Part shown: piece after piece, positions 54,930-64,000 of the stretch
Position numbering within the stretch: the stretch's first letter is position 1
Layout of the letters: each line of letters begins with the position of its first letter
From: Ideonella dechloratans
Lineage (GTDB): Bacteria; Pseudomonadota; Gammaproteobacteria; Burkholderiales; Burkholderiaceae_C
Reading direction: 5' to 3'
Length of the DNA stretch: 64,000 nt
Assembly (NCBI RefSeq): GCF_021049305.1
Contig: NZ_CP088081.1
Span: forward strand, 3,472,001 to 3,536,000
The notes under the pieces: generated by a model
What the model saw: the letters and a program-made list of their open reading frames with translations, nothing else
What the model was told of the DNA's origin: nothing
The model's database searches: none
Position numbers and translations under genes: made by a program

Positions 54930-57287
54930 TCAGGGGTGGCTGGCGGCGGGCGCCACCGGGGGAAGCGCGGCTTCCTGCGGCGCCGAGGCGCCCTCGGCGG
55001 CAGATGCGCCGGAGGCCGCCCCCGCCGCATCGTCCACCCCGATCTGGGTCACGTAGCCGCCTTCGGCGTACTCGTTGTAGTACCACTCGCCGTTGACCTC
55101 TTGCACGCCCTCGGGTGGATCGATGGTGTGCACCGGCACGTTGCGCAGCACCTGGGACATGTAGCCCAGCCAGATGGGCAGCGAGGCCCCGCCACCGCTT
55201 TCGTGGCTGCCCAGGCTGCGCGGGTCGTCGTAGCCCATCCACACCACTGCCACCACCGAGGGCTGGAAGCCGGCAAACCAGGCGTCCACCGCGTCGTTGG
55301 TGGTGCCGGTCTTGCCGTAGATGTCGGGCCGCTTGAGCGTGGCCTGGGCGCGTGCGGCCGTGCCGCTGCGGGTCACCTCGTTGAGCAGGCTGTCGATCAC
55401 GAAGGCGTTGCGCGCCGGGATGATGCGCTGGGCCTCGGTCAGCGGCACCGGCGGCGGCGCCTGGAAGACGACCTTGCCCTGGGCATCGGTGATGCGCTCG
55501 ATCACCACCGGGTCCACCTTGTAGCCGCCATTGGCCAGCGCAGCATAGGCGGTGGCCAGCTGCATCGGCGTGGTGCTGCCCGCCCCCAACGCCAGCGTCA
55601 GGTTGTCGGGCTGGCGGTTGACGTCGAAGCCGAAGCGGCCGGTCCACTGACGCGCGGTGTCCACGCCGATGTACTGCACCAGCCGGATGCTGACCAGGTT
55701 CTTGGACTTGGCCAGGGCCCGGCGCAGGGAGATCGGCCCGTCGTACTGGCCGTTGTCGTTCTGCGGGTTCCAGCCATCGGGCCCCACCGGCCAGGGCGCG
55801 TCGTTGACCACCGTGGCCGGCTGCACGCCGTGCTCCATCGCCGCCGAATACAGGAAGGGCTTGAAGCTGGAGCCCGGCTGGCGCCAGGCCTGGGTGGCGT
55901 GGTTGAACTGCTGGCGGGTGAAGTCGAAGCCACCCACCAGGGCCCGCACCCGGCCGGTGCCCGGGTCCAGCGAGACGAAGGCCGACTGAGCCTGCGGCCA
56001 CTGGGCAATCGTCCAGCCGCCCTTGTCGGCCTTCATCACCCGGATCACCGATCCCCGGCGCAGGGCCAGGTTGTCCGGCGCCTTGGGCGACAGGCCGCTC
56101 CTGGCCCAGCGCAGGCCCTCGCCTTCGAGGGTGACCTTCTCGCCGGTGGCGAGCACCGCCTCCACCTTGCTCGGGCTGGCCTGCAGCACCAGGGCCACGC
56201 GAAGGTCCTCGTCGTCGCGCTGGTCCTTCAGGATCTGGGCCGCCTGGTCCTCGTCGTCGCCGGTGTCGTCGCCCAGGTCTTCCTGGTCCTCCGGGCCACG
56301 CCAGGCCTGGCGGCGCTCATGGTCCAGCACGCCGCGGCGCAGCGCCGCCCAGGCGGCCTGCTGGTCGGCGGCAATCAGCGAGGTGGTGACCTTGTAGCCC
56401 TCGCTGTAGGCCTGCTCGCCAAAGCGCTGGTAGACGATCTGGCGCGCCATCTCGGCCACATGCTCCGCATGCACCGCCACCTGGTTCTCGGAGCGGATCA
56501 CCAGCTTCTGGGCCTTGGCCTCGTCGTACTGGGCCTGGGTGATGACGCCGGTGGCCAGCATGCGGCCCAGCACCACATGCTGGCGGGCCACCGCGCGATC
56601 GAAGTTGGTGATGGGGTTGGCGTAGCCGGGGTTCTGCGGCAGACCGGCCAGCATCGCGTCCTCGGCGATGCTGAGCTGGTCCAGCGGTTTGCCGAAGTAC
56701 ACCTGGGCTGCGGCGCCAAAGCCATAGGCGCGGTGCCCCAGGTAGATCTGGTTCATGTAGAGCTCCAGGATCTGGTCCTTGTCGAGCTGGTGCTCGATCT
56801 TGACCGCCAGCATGGCCTCGCGGATCTTGCGGTCCAGCGTGCGCTTGGACGACAGGAAGAAGTTGCGCGCCACCTGCTGGGTGATGGTGGAGGCCCCTTG
56901 CCGCATGCCGCCGGGCGTGATGTTGGCGACGAAGGCCCGCACGATGCCGATCGGGTCCACCCCGCCGTGCTCGCGAAAGCGCGCATCCTCCACCGCGATC
57001 AGGGCGTCCTGCATCATCTTCGGAATGCGCTCGATGGGCAGGAAGACGCGGCGCTCGGACCCGAACTGGGCGATCTCCACGCCATCGCGGGTGAAGACCT
57101 GCAGCGGCTGGCGGGGCTGGTAGTCGGTGACCTTGTCCAGGTCCGGCAGCATCGGGTAGAGCAGCGCGGCCCAGATGCCCAGCAGCAGCATGCCCGCGAG
57201 GACCAGGCCCCCGAGAGACACGCCGGCGAACAGCCAGGGGCGGCGGTGCATCAGGCCCAGCAGGGCGGAGACATCAGGCTTGCGCAT
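54930..57287 (-). CDS. mrcA: Penicillin-binding protein 1A
   Basis: This approximately 785-residue bifunctional peptidoglycan synthase has one N-terminal membrane helix (about 18-42), a GT51 glycosyltransferase domain (E100 in [10 protein letters not shown]), an OB-like insert and a transpeptidase domain with GSSFKPF (about 472), AKSKN and KTGTT (about 656). The OB-like insert carries a very acidic stretch ([10 protein letters not shown] and neighbours). I chose the ATG giving [10 protein letters not shown]; upstream in-frame codons lack a sensible signal. The C-terminus is Ala/Pro-rich. Confidence 0.95.
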   Translation of the reverse strand: MRKPDVSALLGLMHRRPWLFAGVSLGGLVLAGMLLLGIWAALLYPMLPDLDKVTDYQPRQPLQVFTRDGVEIAQFGSERRVFLPIERIPKMMQDALIAVEDARFREHGGVDPIGIVRAFVANITPGGMRQGASTITQQVARNFFLSSKRTLDRKIREAMLAVKIEHQLDKDQILELYMNQIYLGHRAYGFGAAAQVYFGKPLDQLSIAEDAMLAGLPQNPGYANPITNFDRAVARQHVVLGRMLATGVITQAQYDEAKAQKLVIRSENQVAVHAEHVAEMARQIVYQRFGEQAYSEGYKVTTSLIAADQQAAWAALRRGVLDHERRQAWRGPEDQEDLGDDTGDDEDQAAQILKDQRDDEDLRVALVLQASPSKVEAVLATGEKVTLEGEGLRWARSGLSPKAPDNLALRRGSVIRVMKADKGGWTIAQWPQAQSAFVSLDPGTGRVRALVGGFDFTRQQFNHATQAWRQPGSSFKPFLYSAAMEHGVQPATVVNDAPWPVGPDGWNPQNDNGQYDGPISLRRALAKSKNLVSIRLVQYIGVDTARQWTGRFGFDVNRQPDNLTLALGAGSTTPMQLATAYAALANGGYKVDPVVIERITDAQGKVVFQAPPPVPLTEAQRIIPARNAFVIDSLLNEVTRSGTAARAQATLKRPDIYGKTGTTNDAVDAWFAGFQPSVVAVVWMGYDDPRSLGSHESGGGASLPIWLGYMSQVLRNVPVHTIDPPEGVQEVNGEWYYNEYAEGGYVTQIGVDDAAGAASGASAAEGASAPQEAALPPVAPAASHP

Positions 57288-57445
57288 CGGGTCGGAATCC
57301 AATCGGGACAGCCCGTGGATTATCGGCACATGCGCACCGCTGCCCCGTTTCACGGGAAGGGCATAGACTCGGCGGGTCCGACTGGGGTTCCGCCGCCGAC
57401 ACCCTCCGGCCCGCCGCGACCCCGGCCACAAGCCCGACCTTCCCG

Positions 57446-58345
57446 ATGTCCATGAAGAAGCAACTCCCCCTGTTGGCGCTGGCCGCCTTGCTCGCCACCC
57501 AGGCCACCCCGACCCTCGCGGGCCCGGTGCTCGACCGCATCCGCCAGAGCGGCAAGATCGTCCTGGCCCACCGCGATTCCTCCGTGCCCCTGTCCTACAT
57601 CGACAGCAGCAGCGGCAAGCCCGTGGGCTATGCCCTGGACCTGTGTCTGAAGGTGGCCGACGCGGTCAAGCGCCAGCTCAACCTGCCCAAGCTGGACGTG
57701 GGCTATCTGCAGGTGACCTCGGCCAACCGGATGCAGGCCATCACGGAGGGCAAGGCCGACCTGGAATGCGGCTCCACCACCAACAACGCCGAGCGCCGCA
57801 AGCAGGTGGCCTTCACCATCCCGCACTACATCACCGGCGCCCGCATCCTGGTGCATGCCAACACCAAGTTCGACAAGATCAACGACTTCGAGCACAAGAA
57901 GCTGGCCATCACCAAGGGCACCACGGTGCTCAAGGCGGTGCAGCACGCCAACGAGGAACGCCTGCTCTACATCGACATCGTCGAGGCCCCCAGCCACGCC
58001 GCCGCGGTGGACATGCTGGACAAGGGGCAGGTGGACGGCTTCGCGATGGACGACGTGCTGCTCTACGGCCTGCGCTCGGAACGGCCCGACCCGGAGAAGT
58101 ACAAGGTCGTCGGCGGCTTCCTGACGATCGAGCCGCTGGCCATCATGCTCAGCAAGGACGACCCGGAGTTCAAGGCCCTGGTGGACGCCGAGATGAAGCG
58201 CCTGATCACCAGCCGCGAGGCCTATGCCATCTACGACCGCTGGTTCACCAGGCCGATTCCGCCGCGCAACGTGTCGCTGAACATGCCGATGAACTATCTG
58301 CTGCGCGATTTCTGGAAGTACCCTTCGGACATGGTGCCCAACTGA
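57446..58345 (+). CDS. Periplasmic amino-acid binding protein (SBP family 3)
   Basis: This 299-residue protein has a signal peptide (about 1-25, ending TLAG) and the SBP_bac_3 fold. The binding segment GKPVGYALDLCLKVADAVKR and the ECGSTTNNAERRKQVAF block are those of GltI-like glutamate/aspartate binders. No ABC permease or ATPase of this class is adjacent, so it is an orphan that must share a distant transporter or act as a sensor. It is divergent from mrcA. Confidence 0.9.
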   Translation: MSMKKQLPLLALAALLATQATPTLAGPVLDRIRQSGKIVLAHRDSSVPLSYIDSSSGKPVGYALDLCLKVADAVKRQLNLPKLDVGYLQVTSANRMQAITEGKADLECGSTTNNAERRKQVAFTIPHYITGARILVHANTKFDKINDFEHKKLAITKGTTVLKAVQHANEERLLYIDIVEAPSHAAAVDMLDKGQVDGFAMDDVLLYGLRSERPDPEKYKVVGGFLTIEPLAIMLSKDDPEFKALVDAEMKRLITSREAYAIYDRWFTRPIPPRNVSLNMPMNYLLRDFWKYPSDMVPN

Positions 58346-58404
58346 GCCCCGGCTGAGGCGCCGCACACACACCAGCGGCCCCGGCCGCCCCCCCGGAGGA
58401 GACC

Positions 58405-60057
58405 ATGCCCGCCTGGCTGATCGCGCTCGACCGCCACCTGCCCATCCGCTACCTGGCCCTGCTGGGCTGCGCGACCGCCGCCCTGCTGGGCGCCTTCGCC
58501 TGGATCGGCTTCGGCGTGGGGGGCTGGTGGGCCCTGCTGGGCTGGACCGGCGTCGTCGTCGGCATCCGGGATCTGCGCCAGCGCCGGCACGCGGTGCTGC
58601 GCAACTACCCTGTCATCGGCCACCTGCGCTTCCTGCTGGAGTTCATCCGGCCGGAGATCCGCCAGTACTTCATCGAGAGCGACAACGAGGCCGCGCCCTT
58701 CTCGCGCCAGCAGCGTTCGCTGGTCTACCAGCGGGCCAAGGGCGAGCCCGACAAGCGGCCGCTGGGCACCCAGCTGGACGTGCACCGCCAGGGCTACGAG
58801 TGGCTCAACCACTCGCTGCAGCCCACGGTGCTGGCCTCGCACGATTTCCGCATCACCATCGGCGAGGGCTGCGCCCAGCCCTACAGCGCCAGCGTGTTCA
58901 ACATCTCGGCGATGAGCTTCGGCGCGCTGTCGGCCAACGCCATCCTGGCGCTCAACGCCGGCGCCAAGCGCGGCGGCTTCATGCACGACACCGGCGAGGG
59001 CTCGGTCAGCCGCTACCACCGTGAGCATGGTGGCGATCTGGTCTGGGAGGTGGCCTCGGGCTACTTCGGCTGCCGCGACGAGGCCGGCCGCTTCGATGCC
59101 GAGAAGTTCGCCGCCCTGGCCACCGACCCGCAGATCAAGCTGATTGAGGTGAAGCTCTCGCAAGGGGCCAAGCCCGGCCACGGGGGCGTGCTGCCAGGGC
59201 CCAAGGTGACGGCCGAGATCGCCGCGGCGCGCGGGGTGCCCGAAGGCGTGGACTGCGTCTCGCCGGCGGCCCACAGCGCCTTCGCCACGCCCGAGGAACT
59301 GCTGCGCTTCGTGGCCCGGCTGCGTGAACTCTCCGGCGGCAAGCCCGCCGGCTTCAAGCTCTGCATCGGCCACCCCTGGGAGTGGTTCGCCATCTGCAAG
59401 GCCATGCTGACCACCGGCCTCACGCCGGACTTCATCGTGGTGGACGGGGGCGAGGGCGGCACGGGCGCTGCGCCGCTGGAGTTCACCGACCATGTGGGCG
59501 CGCCGCTGCAGGAAGGCCTGCTGCTGGTGCACAACACCCTGGTGGGGCTGAACCTGCGCGAGAAGGTTCGCATCGGCGCGGCCGGGCGCATCGTCAGCGC
59601 TTTCGACATCGCCCGCGCCATGGCCCTGGGTGCCGACTGGTGCAATTCCGCCCGTGGCTTCATGTTCGCCCTGGGCTGCATCCAGGCCCAGGCCTGCCAC
59701 ACCGGCCATTGCCCCACCGGCGTCACCACCCAGGACCCGGTGCGCCAGCAAGCCCTGGTGGTGCCCGACAAGGCCGAGCGGGTCTTCAATTTCCACCAGA
59801 ACACGCTGCACGCCCTGCAGGAGCTGGTGCAAGCCGCCGGCCTGCGGCACCCGCGCGAGATCACCACCCGCCACATCGTGCGCCGCACCCCGGGCGACCG
59901 GGTGACCCTGCTGGCCAACTGCCTGCCCGTGGTGCAGCCGGGCGAGCTCCTGGCCGCCGAACGCGGCGAGCGCCCCTGGCCGCAGCCGGTTTACGAGCTC
60001 TACTGGCCCATGGCGCGCGCGGACAGCTTCTCGCCGCGGGAGCCCCTGCCCGCCTGA
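58405..60057 (+). CDS. FMN-binding glutamate synthase family protein
   Basis: This 550-residue protein has one or two N-terminal helices (about 15-50) and then a glutamate-synthase-type FMN barrel. The iron-sulfur cysteine cluster is GCIQAQACHTGHCPTGV (about 430-446), and the FMN loop is VVDGGEGGTGAAP. It lacks the amidotransferase domain of GltB, so it cannot use glutamine hydrolysis by itself. The membrane anchor suggests an oxidoreductase at the inner membrane; the substrate is unknown. Confidence 0.87.
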   Translation: MPAWLIALDRHLPIRYLALLGCATAALLGAFAWIGFGVGGWWALLGWTGVVVGIRDLRQRRHAVLRNYPVIGHLRFLLEFIRPEIRQYFIESDNEAAPFSRQQRSLVYQRAKGEPDKRPLGTQLDVHRQGYEWLNHSLQPTVLASHDFRITIGEGCAQPYSASVFNISAMSFGALSANAILALNAGAKRGGFMHDTGEGSVSRYHREHGGDLVWEVASGYFGCRDEAGRFDAEKFAALATDPQIKLIEVKLSQGAKPGHGGVLPGPKVTAEIAAARGVPEGVDCVSPAAHSAFATPEELLRFVARLRELSGGKPAGFKLCIGHPWEWFAICKAMLTTGLTPDFIVVDGGEGGTGAAPLEFTDHVGAPLQEGLLLVHNTLVGLNLREKVRIGAAGRIVSAFDIARAMALGADWCNSARGFMFALGCIQAQACHTGHCPTGVTTQDPVRQQALVVPDKAERVFNFHQNTLHALQELVQAAGLRHPREITTRHIVRRTPGDRVTLLANCLPVVQPGELLAAERGERPWPQPVYELYWPMARADSFSPREPLPA

Positions 60058-60074
60058 GACCGACGGAGCCGGCC

Positions 60075-61808
60075 ATGGAGACTGTCCCGGAGCACACCGG
60101 CCCGCCGGCCGGTTTCGACTGGCGCCTGTGGCGGCGCTTTGCCGCCATTGCCGCGCCCTACTGGCGTTCCGACGAACGCTGGCGGGCGCGCGGCCTGCTG
60201 AGCCTGCTGGCCCTGCTGCTGCTGAGCCAAACCCTGTTCAACGTGATGTTCAACCAGGAGACGGGGGAGTTCACCTCGGCCCTGGCCGCGCACGACGCCC
60301 CCCGCTTCTGGAGCGCCATCGGGCGTTTCGCGCTGCTGCTGTGTCTGGCGGTGCCGGTCTGGGGCCTGTACTACTTCGTGCGCGACACCCTGGGCCTGCG
60401 CTGGCGCCGCTGGCTCACGCAGCGCTTCCTGGCACGCTACCTGGGCCAGCAGGCCTTCTACCGACTCAACGCGGTGACCGCGCTGGACAACCCCGATCAG
60501 CGGATCTCCGAGGACATCAACAGCTTCACCCAGCAGTCGCTCTACTTCCTGATGGTGGGCCTGGGCTCGCTGATCGACCTGGTGGCCTTCGCCGGCGTGC
60601 TGTGGTCGATCTCGCGCCCGCTGGTGCTGTTCCTGATCGGCTATGCCGCCCTGGTCACCTTCATCACCACCTCGGTCTTCGGGCGGCGCCTGATCGGCCT
60701 GAACTTCCGTCAGCTGCGCCGCGAGGCGGACTTCCGTTTCGGCCTGGTGCGCCTGCGCGAGCAGGCCGAACCGATCGCCTTCCACCATGGCGAGGCGCAG
60801 GAGCTGTCCCGACTGGGCCAGGTCTTCGACGCGGTGGTGGACAACTGGCGCCGGGTGCTGCGCTGGCAGCTGGGCCTGAACCTGTTCCAGTACGGGCACA
60901 GCTTCCTGACCCTGGCCCTGCCCAGCGTCATCATCGCCGACCAGGTGCTCTCCGGCGAGATGGAAGTGGGCCGCGCGGTGCAGGCCGCCGGCGCCTTCAC
61001 CGCAGTGCTGAGCGCGATGGCGGTGATCGTCGAGCACTTCGAGAGCCTGAGCCGCTTCTCCGCCGGCGTGAACCGCCTGCACGAGTTCTCGCAGACGCTG
61101 GACACCCAGCACGCGCGCCACGAGGGGGAGGCCATCGACTGCGAGCCGGCCAGCGTGCTGGCCCTGCGGAACCTGACCGTGCGCACCCCGGGCGGCGAGC
61201 ACCTGATCGTGCAGGACCTGAGCCTGGAGGTCCCCGAGGGCGAGGGGTTGATGGTCGTGGGCCCCAGCGGGGTGGGCAAGAGCTCCCTGCTGCGGGCGGT
61301 TGCCGGGCTGTGGCGCCAGGGCAGCGGCCAGGTGCTGCGCCCCGGCGGGGACGAGCTGCGCTTCCTGCCGCAGCATCCCTATTTGCCGCTGGGCGACCTG
61401 CGCAGCCAACTGCTCTACCCGGACCTGGACCGCGACATCTCCGACACCGAACTGCTGGACATGCTGCAGCGGGTGCAGCTGCCGGAACTGGCCGAGCGGG
61501 TGGGCGGGCTGGCGGCCCAGGCCGACTGGGCCAAGCTGCTGTCCACCGGCGAGCAGCAGCGCCTGGCCTTTGCCCGGGTGCTGATCGCCCGCCCACGCTA
61601 CGCAGTGCTGGACGAGGCCACCAGCGCACTCGATGCCGTGCACGAGGCGGCGCTGTACCGGCAGCTGGAAGGCTTGGCCATCACCCCGGTGAGCATCAGC
61701 CATCACCCGGGGCTGCGCCCCTACCACCGCTGGGTGTTGGAACTGCAGGGCGACAGCCAGGGCGGCTGGCGCCTGTGGCCTGCGCAAGGCTACGAATTCC
61801 CGTCCTGA
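60075..61808 (+). CDS. ABC transporter, fused membrane/ATPase (SbmA-YddA like)
   Basis: This 577-residue protein has an N-terminal six-helix ABC_membrane_2 domain (about 30-330, with LDNPDQRISEDINSFTQQ) and a C-terminal ATPase with Walker A GPSGVGKSS (about 396-404), signature LSTGEQQRLAFAR and Walker B YAVLDEATSALD. This group includes YddA and the vitamin B12/peptide transporters related to BacA. The substrate is unknown. It follows the FMN protein by 17 bp. Confidence 0.9.
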   Translation: METVPEHTGPPAGFDWRLWRRFAAIAAPYWRSDERWRARGLLSLLALLLLSQTLFNVMFNQETGEFTSALAAHDAPRFWSAIGRFALLLCLAVPVWGLYYFVRDTLGLRWRRWLTQRFLARYLGQQAFYRLNAVTALDNPDQRISEDINSFTQQSLYFLMVGLGSLIDLVAFAGVLWSISRPLVLFLIGYAALVTFITTSVFGRRLIGLNFRQLRREADFRFGLVRLREQAEPIAFHHGEAQELSRLGQVFDAVVDNWRRVLRWQLGLNLFQYGHSFLTLALPSVIIADQVLSGEMEVGRAVQAAGAFTAVLSAMAVIVEHFESLSRFSAGVNRLHEFSQTLDTQHARHEGEAIDCEPASVLALRNLTVRTPGGEHLIVQDLSLEVPEGEGLMVVGPSGVGKSSLLRAVAGLWRQGSGQVLRPGGDELRFLPQHPYLPLGDLRSQLLYPDLDRDISDTELLDMLQRVQLPELAERVGGLAAQADWAKLLSTGEQQRLAFARVLIARPRYAVLDEATSALDAVHEAALYRQLEGLAITPVSISHHPGLRPYHRWVLELQGDSQGGWRLWPAQGYEFPS

Positions 61809-61823
61809 GGACGGGTGCCGACC

Positions 61824-62447
61824 TCAGCCCTGGGGCGGCGCGGTGTCGATGAAGCTCTGCCGCGCCACCAGCTTGTCGTGCAGGCGCTGCAGATTGGGAT
61901 GGGCGCCGCGCCAGTCGATGGCCGGGAAGCGGAAGTCCAGGTAGCCCAGGGCCACGCCCACGGCGATGTCGGCCAACGTGAAGTGGGTGCCGGCACCGGC
62001 GCAGAAGGCCTTCTCGCCCAGCCCGCGGCTCATGGCCTGCAGGGCCGACTCCACCCGCACCATCTGGCGGTCGATCCAGGCCTGGCTGCGCTCGCCCTCG
62101 GCCCGACCGGCCCAGGTCTGCTCCAGCCGCGCCGCGATGCTGGCGTCCAGCAGGCCATCGGCCAGGGCTTCCCAGGTGCGCACCTCGGCGCGCTCGCGCC
62201 CGGTGGCCGGGATCAGCTTGCCCACCGGCGAGAGCATGTCCACGTACTCGACGATGACCCGCGAGTCGAACACCGCCTCGCCGCCCTCCATCACCAGGCA
62301 GGGCACCTTGCCCAGCGGGTTGGAGGCCAGGATGTCGTCGCGGGCCCAGACGTCCTCCAGCACGAACTGGTAGTCGAGCTTCTTTTCCGCCAGCACGACA
62401 CGCACCTTGCGGACGTAGGGACTGGTGAGGGAGCCGATCAGTTTCAT
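61824..62447 (-). CDS. Glutathione S-transferase family protein
   Basis: This 207-residue protein has a thioredoxin-like N-terminal domain (MKLIGSLTSPYVRKVRVVLAE, with a likely catalytic Ser or Tyr in the SPYVRK loop) and an all-helical C-terminal domain (about 85-200). The substrate is unknown; YibF-like enzymes of this pattern are common in proteobacteria. I chose the ATG at 62447, which gives the usual start. It is divergent from purB. Confidence 0.9.
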   Translation of the reverse strand: MKLIGSLTSPYVRKVRVVLAEKKLDYQFVLEDVWARDDILASNPLGKVPCLVMEGGEAVFDSRVIVEYVDMLSPVGKLIPATGRERAEVRTWEALADGLLDASIAARLEQTWAGRAEGERSQAWIDRQMVRVESALQAMSRGLGEKAFCAGAGTHFTLADIAVGVALGYLDFRFPAIDWRGAHPNLQRLHDKLVARQSFIDTAPPQG

Positions 62448-62541
62448 GCGTGCGGTCAAGGGGGTGGTTGGCTCGCGATTCTAGCGAAGCCCCCCTGCGC
62501 CCGCCGGACCGCCCCGAAAAGGGGTGTCCCCCTTAAAATGA

Positions 62542-63963
<1,422 letters not shown>

Positions 63964-64000
63964 GCCGACCCGCAGAGACTCCCCCGGGGGTGTCCCGTCA

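Overview
The window is a gene-dense stretch of a very GC-rich (about 70% by eye) betaproteobacterial chromosome. It most resembles Burkholderiales of the Leptothrix/Rubrivivax/Ideonella/Roseateles kind. Three things point there: hpf-ptsN-hprK in a row (HPr kinase together with a PTS-Ntr protein), bamE next to dapB and divergent from fur, and the order exbB/exbD-leuS-lptE-holA. Almost everything is chromosomal housekeeping. I see no phage, insertion sequence, CRISPR array, tRNA or rRNA.

Layout. 1-8 kb: end of an HDOD protein; a TctD/TctE-like two-component pair with an AEC permease; an exported amidase behind an Lrp/AsnC regulator that is divergent from ornithine cyclodeaminase, with a clear operator between them; a Nit-type amidohydrolase. 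8-17.5 kb: yhdP divergent from glnE, then rhombosortase, an EamA exporter and a diiron ferritin-like protein. 17.5-22.4 kb: a structured intergenic region, a HAD phosphatase, corA, then hpf-ptsN-hprK converging on fur. 22.5-29.4 kb: bamE-dapB-exbB-exbD-leuS-lptE-holA. 29.5-34.8 kb: a barrel protein, pncC-pgpA-thiL, and divergent maeB. 35-36 kb: a secreted barnase-type RNase with a barstar inhibitor. 36-42 kb: lptD-surA-rsmA with divergent amgK. 41.8-47 kb: an M20 peptidase, a second small barrel protein, a DUF2520 dehydrogenase, and metX-metW behind a SAM-II-like riboswitch and terminator. 47-51 kb: a TetR-controlled ABC efflux operon, then a 238-bp nested inverted repeat. 51-64 kb: a spermidine-dehydrogenase-like flavoprotein, an NTF2-like protein, a nucleotidyltransferase, a gamma carbonic anhydrase, PBP1A, a periplasmic binding protein, an FMN glutamate-synthase-like protein, an SbmA/YddA-like ABC protein, a GST and purB.

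How it works together. Envelope construction is a strong theme: BamE, LptE, LptD, SurA, YhdP, PBP1A, AmgK and PgpA. So is nitrogen and amino-acid metabolism: GlnE, PtsN, OCD/Lrp, DapB, LeuS and MetXW. Genes are packed tightly. There are many 4-bp ATGA/GTGA overlaps inside operons and several tail-to-tail overlaps between opposing genes.

The most interesting non-coding signals are the SAM-II-like attenuator ahead of metX, the perfect palindrome just upstream of the RNase/barstar promoter, the multi-hairpin region at 17.5-17.7 kb, and the nested inverted repeat at 50.96-51.20 kb. No gene cluster stands out as a wholly new system. The best leads are these regulatory or repeat elements and a few genes standing apart from their usual partners.
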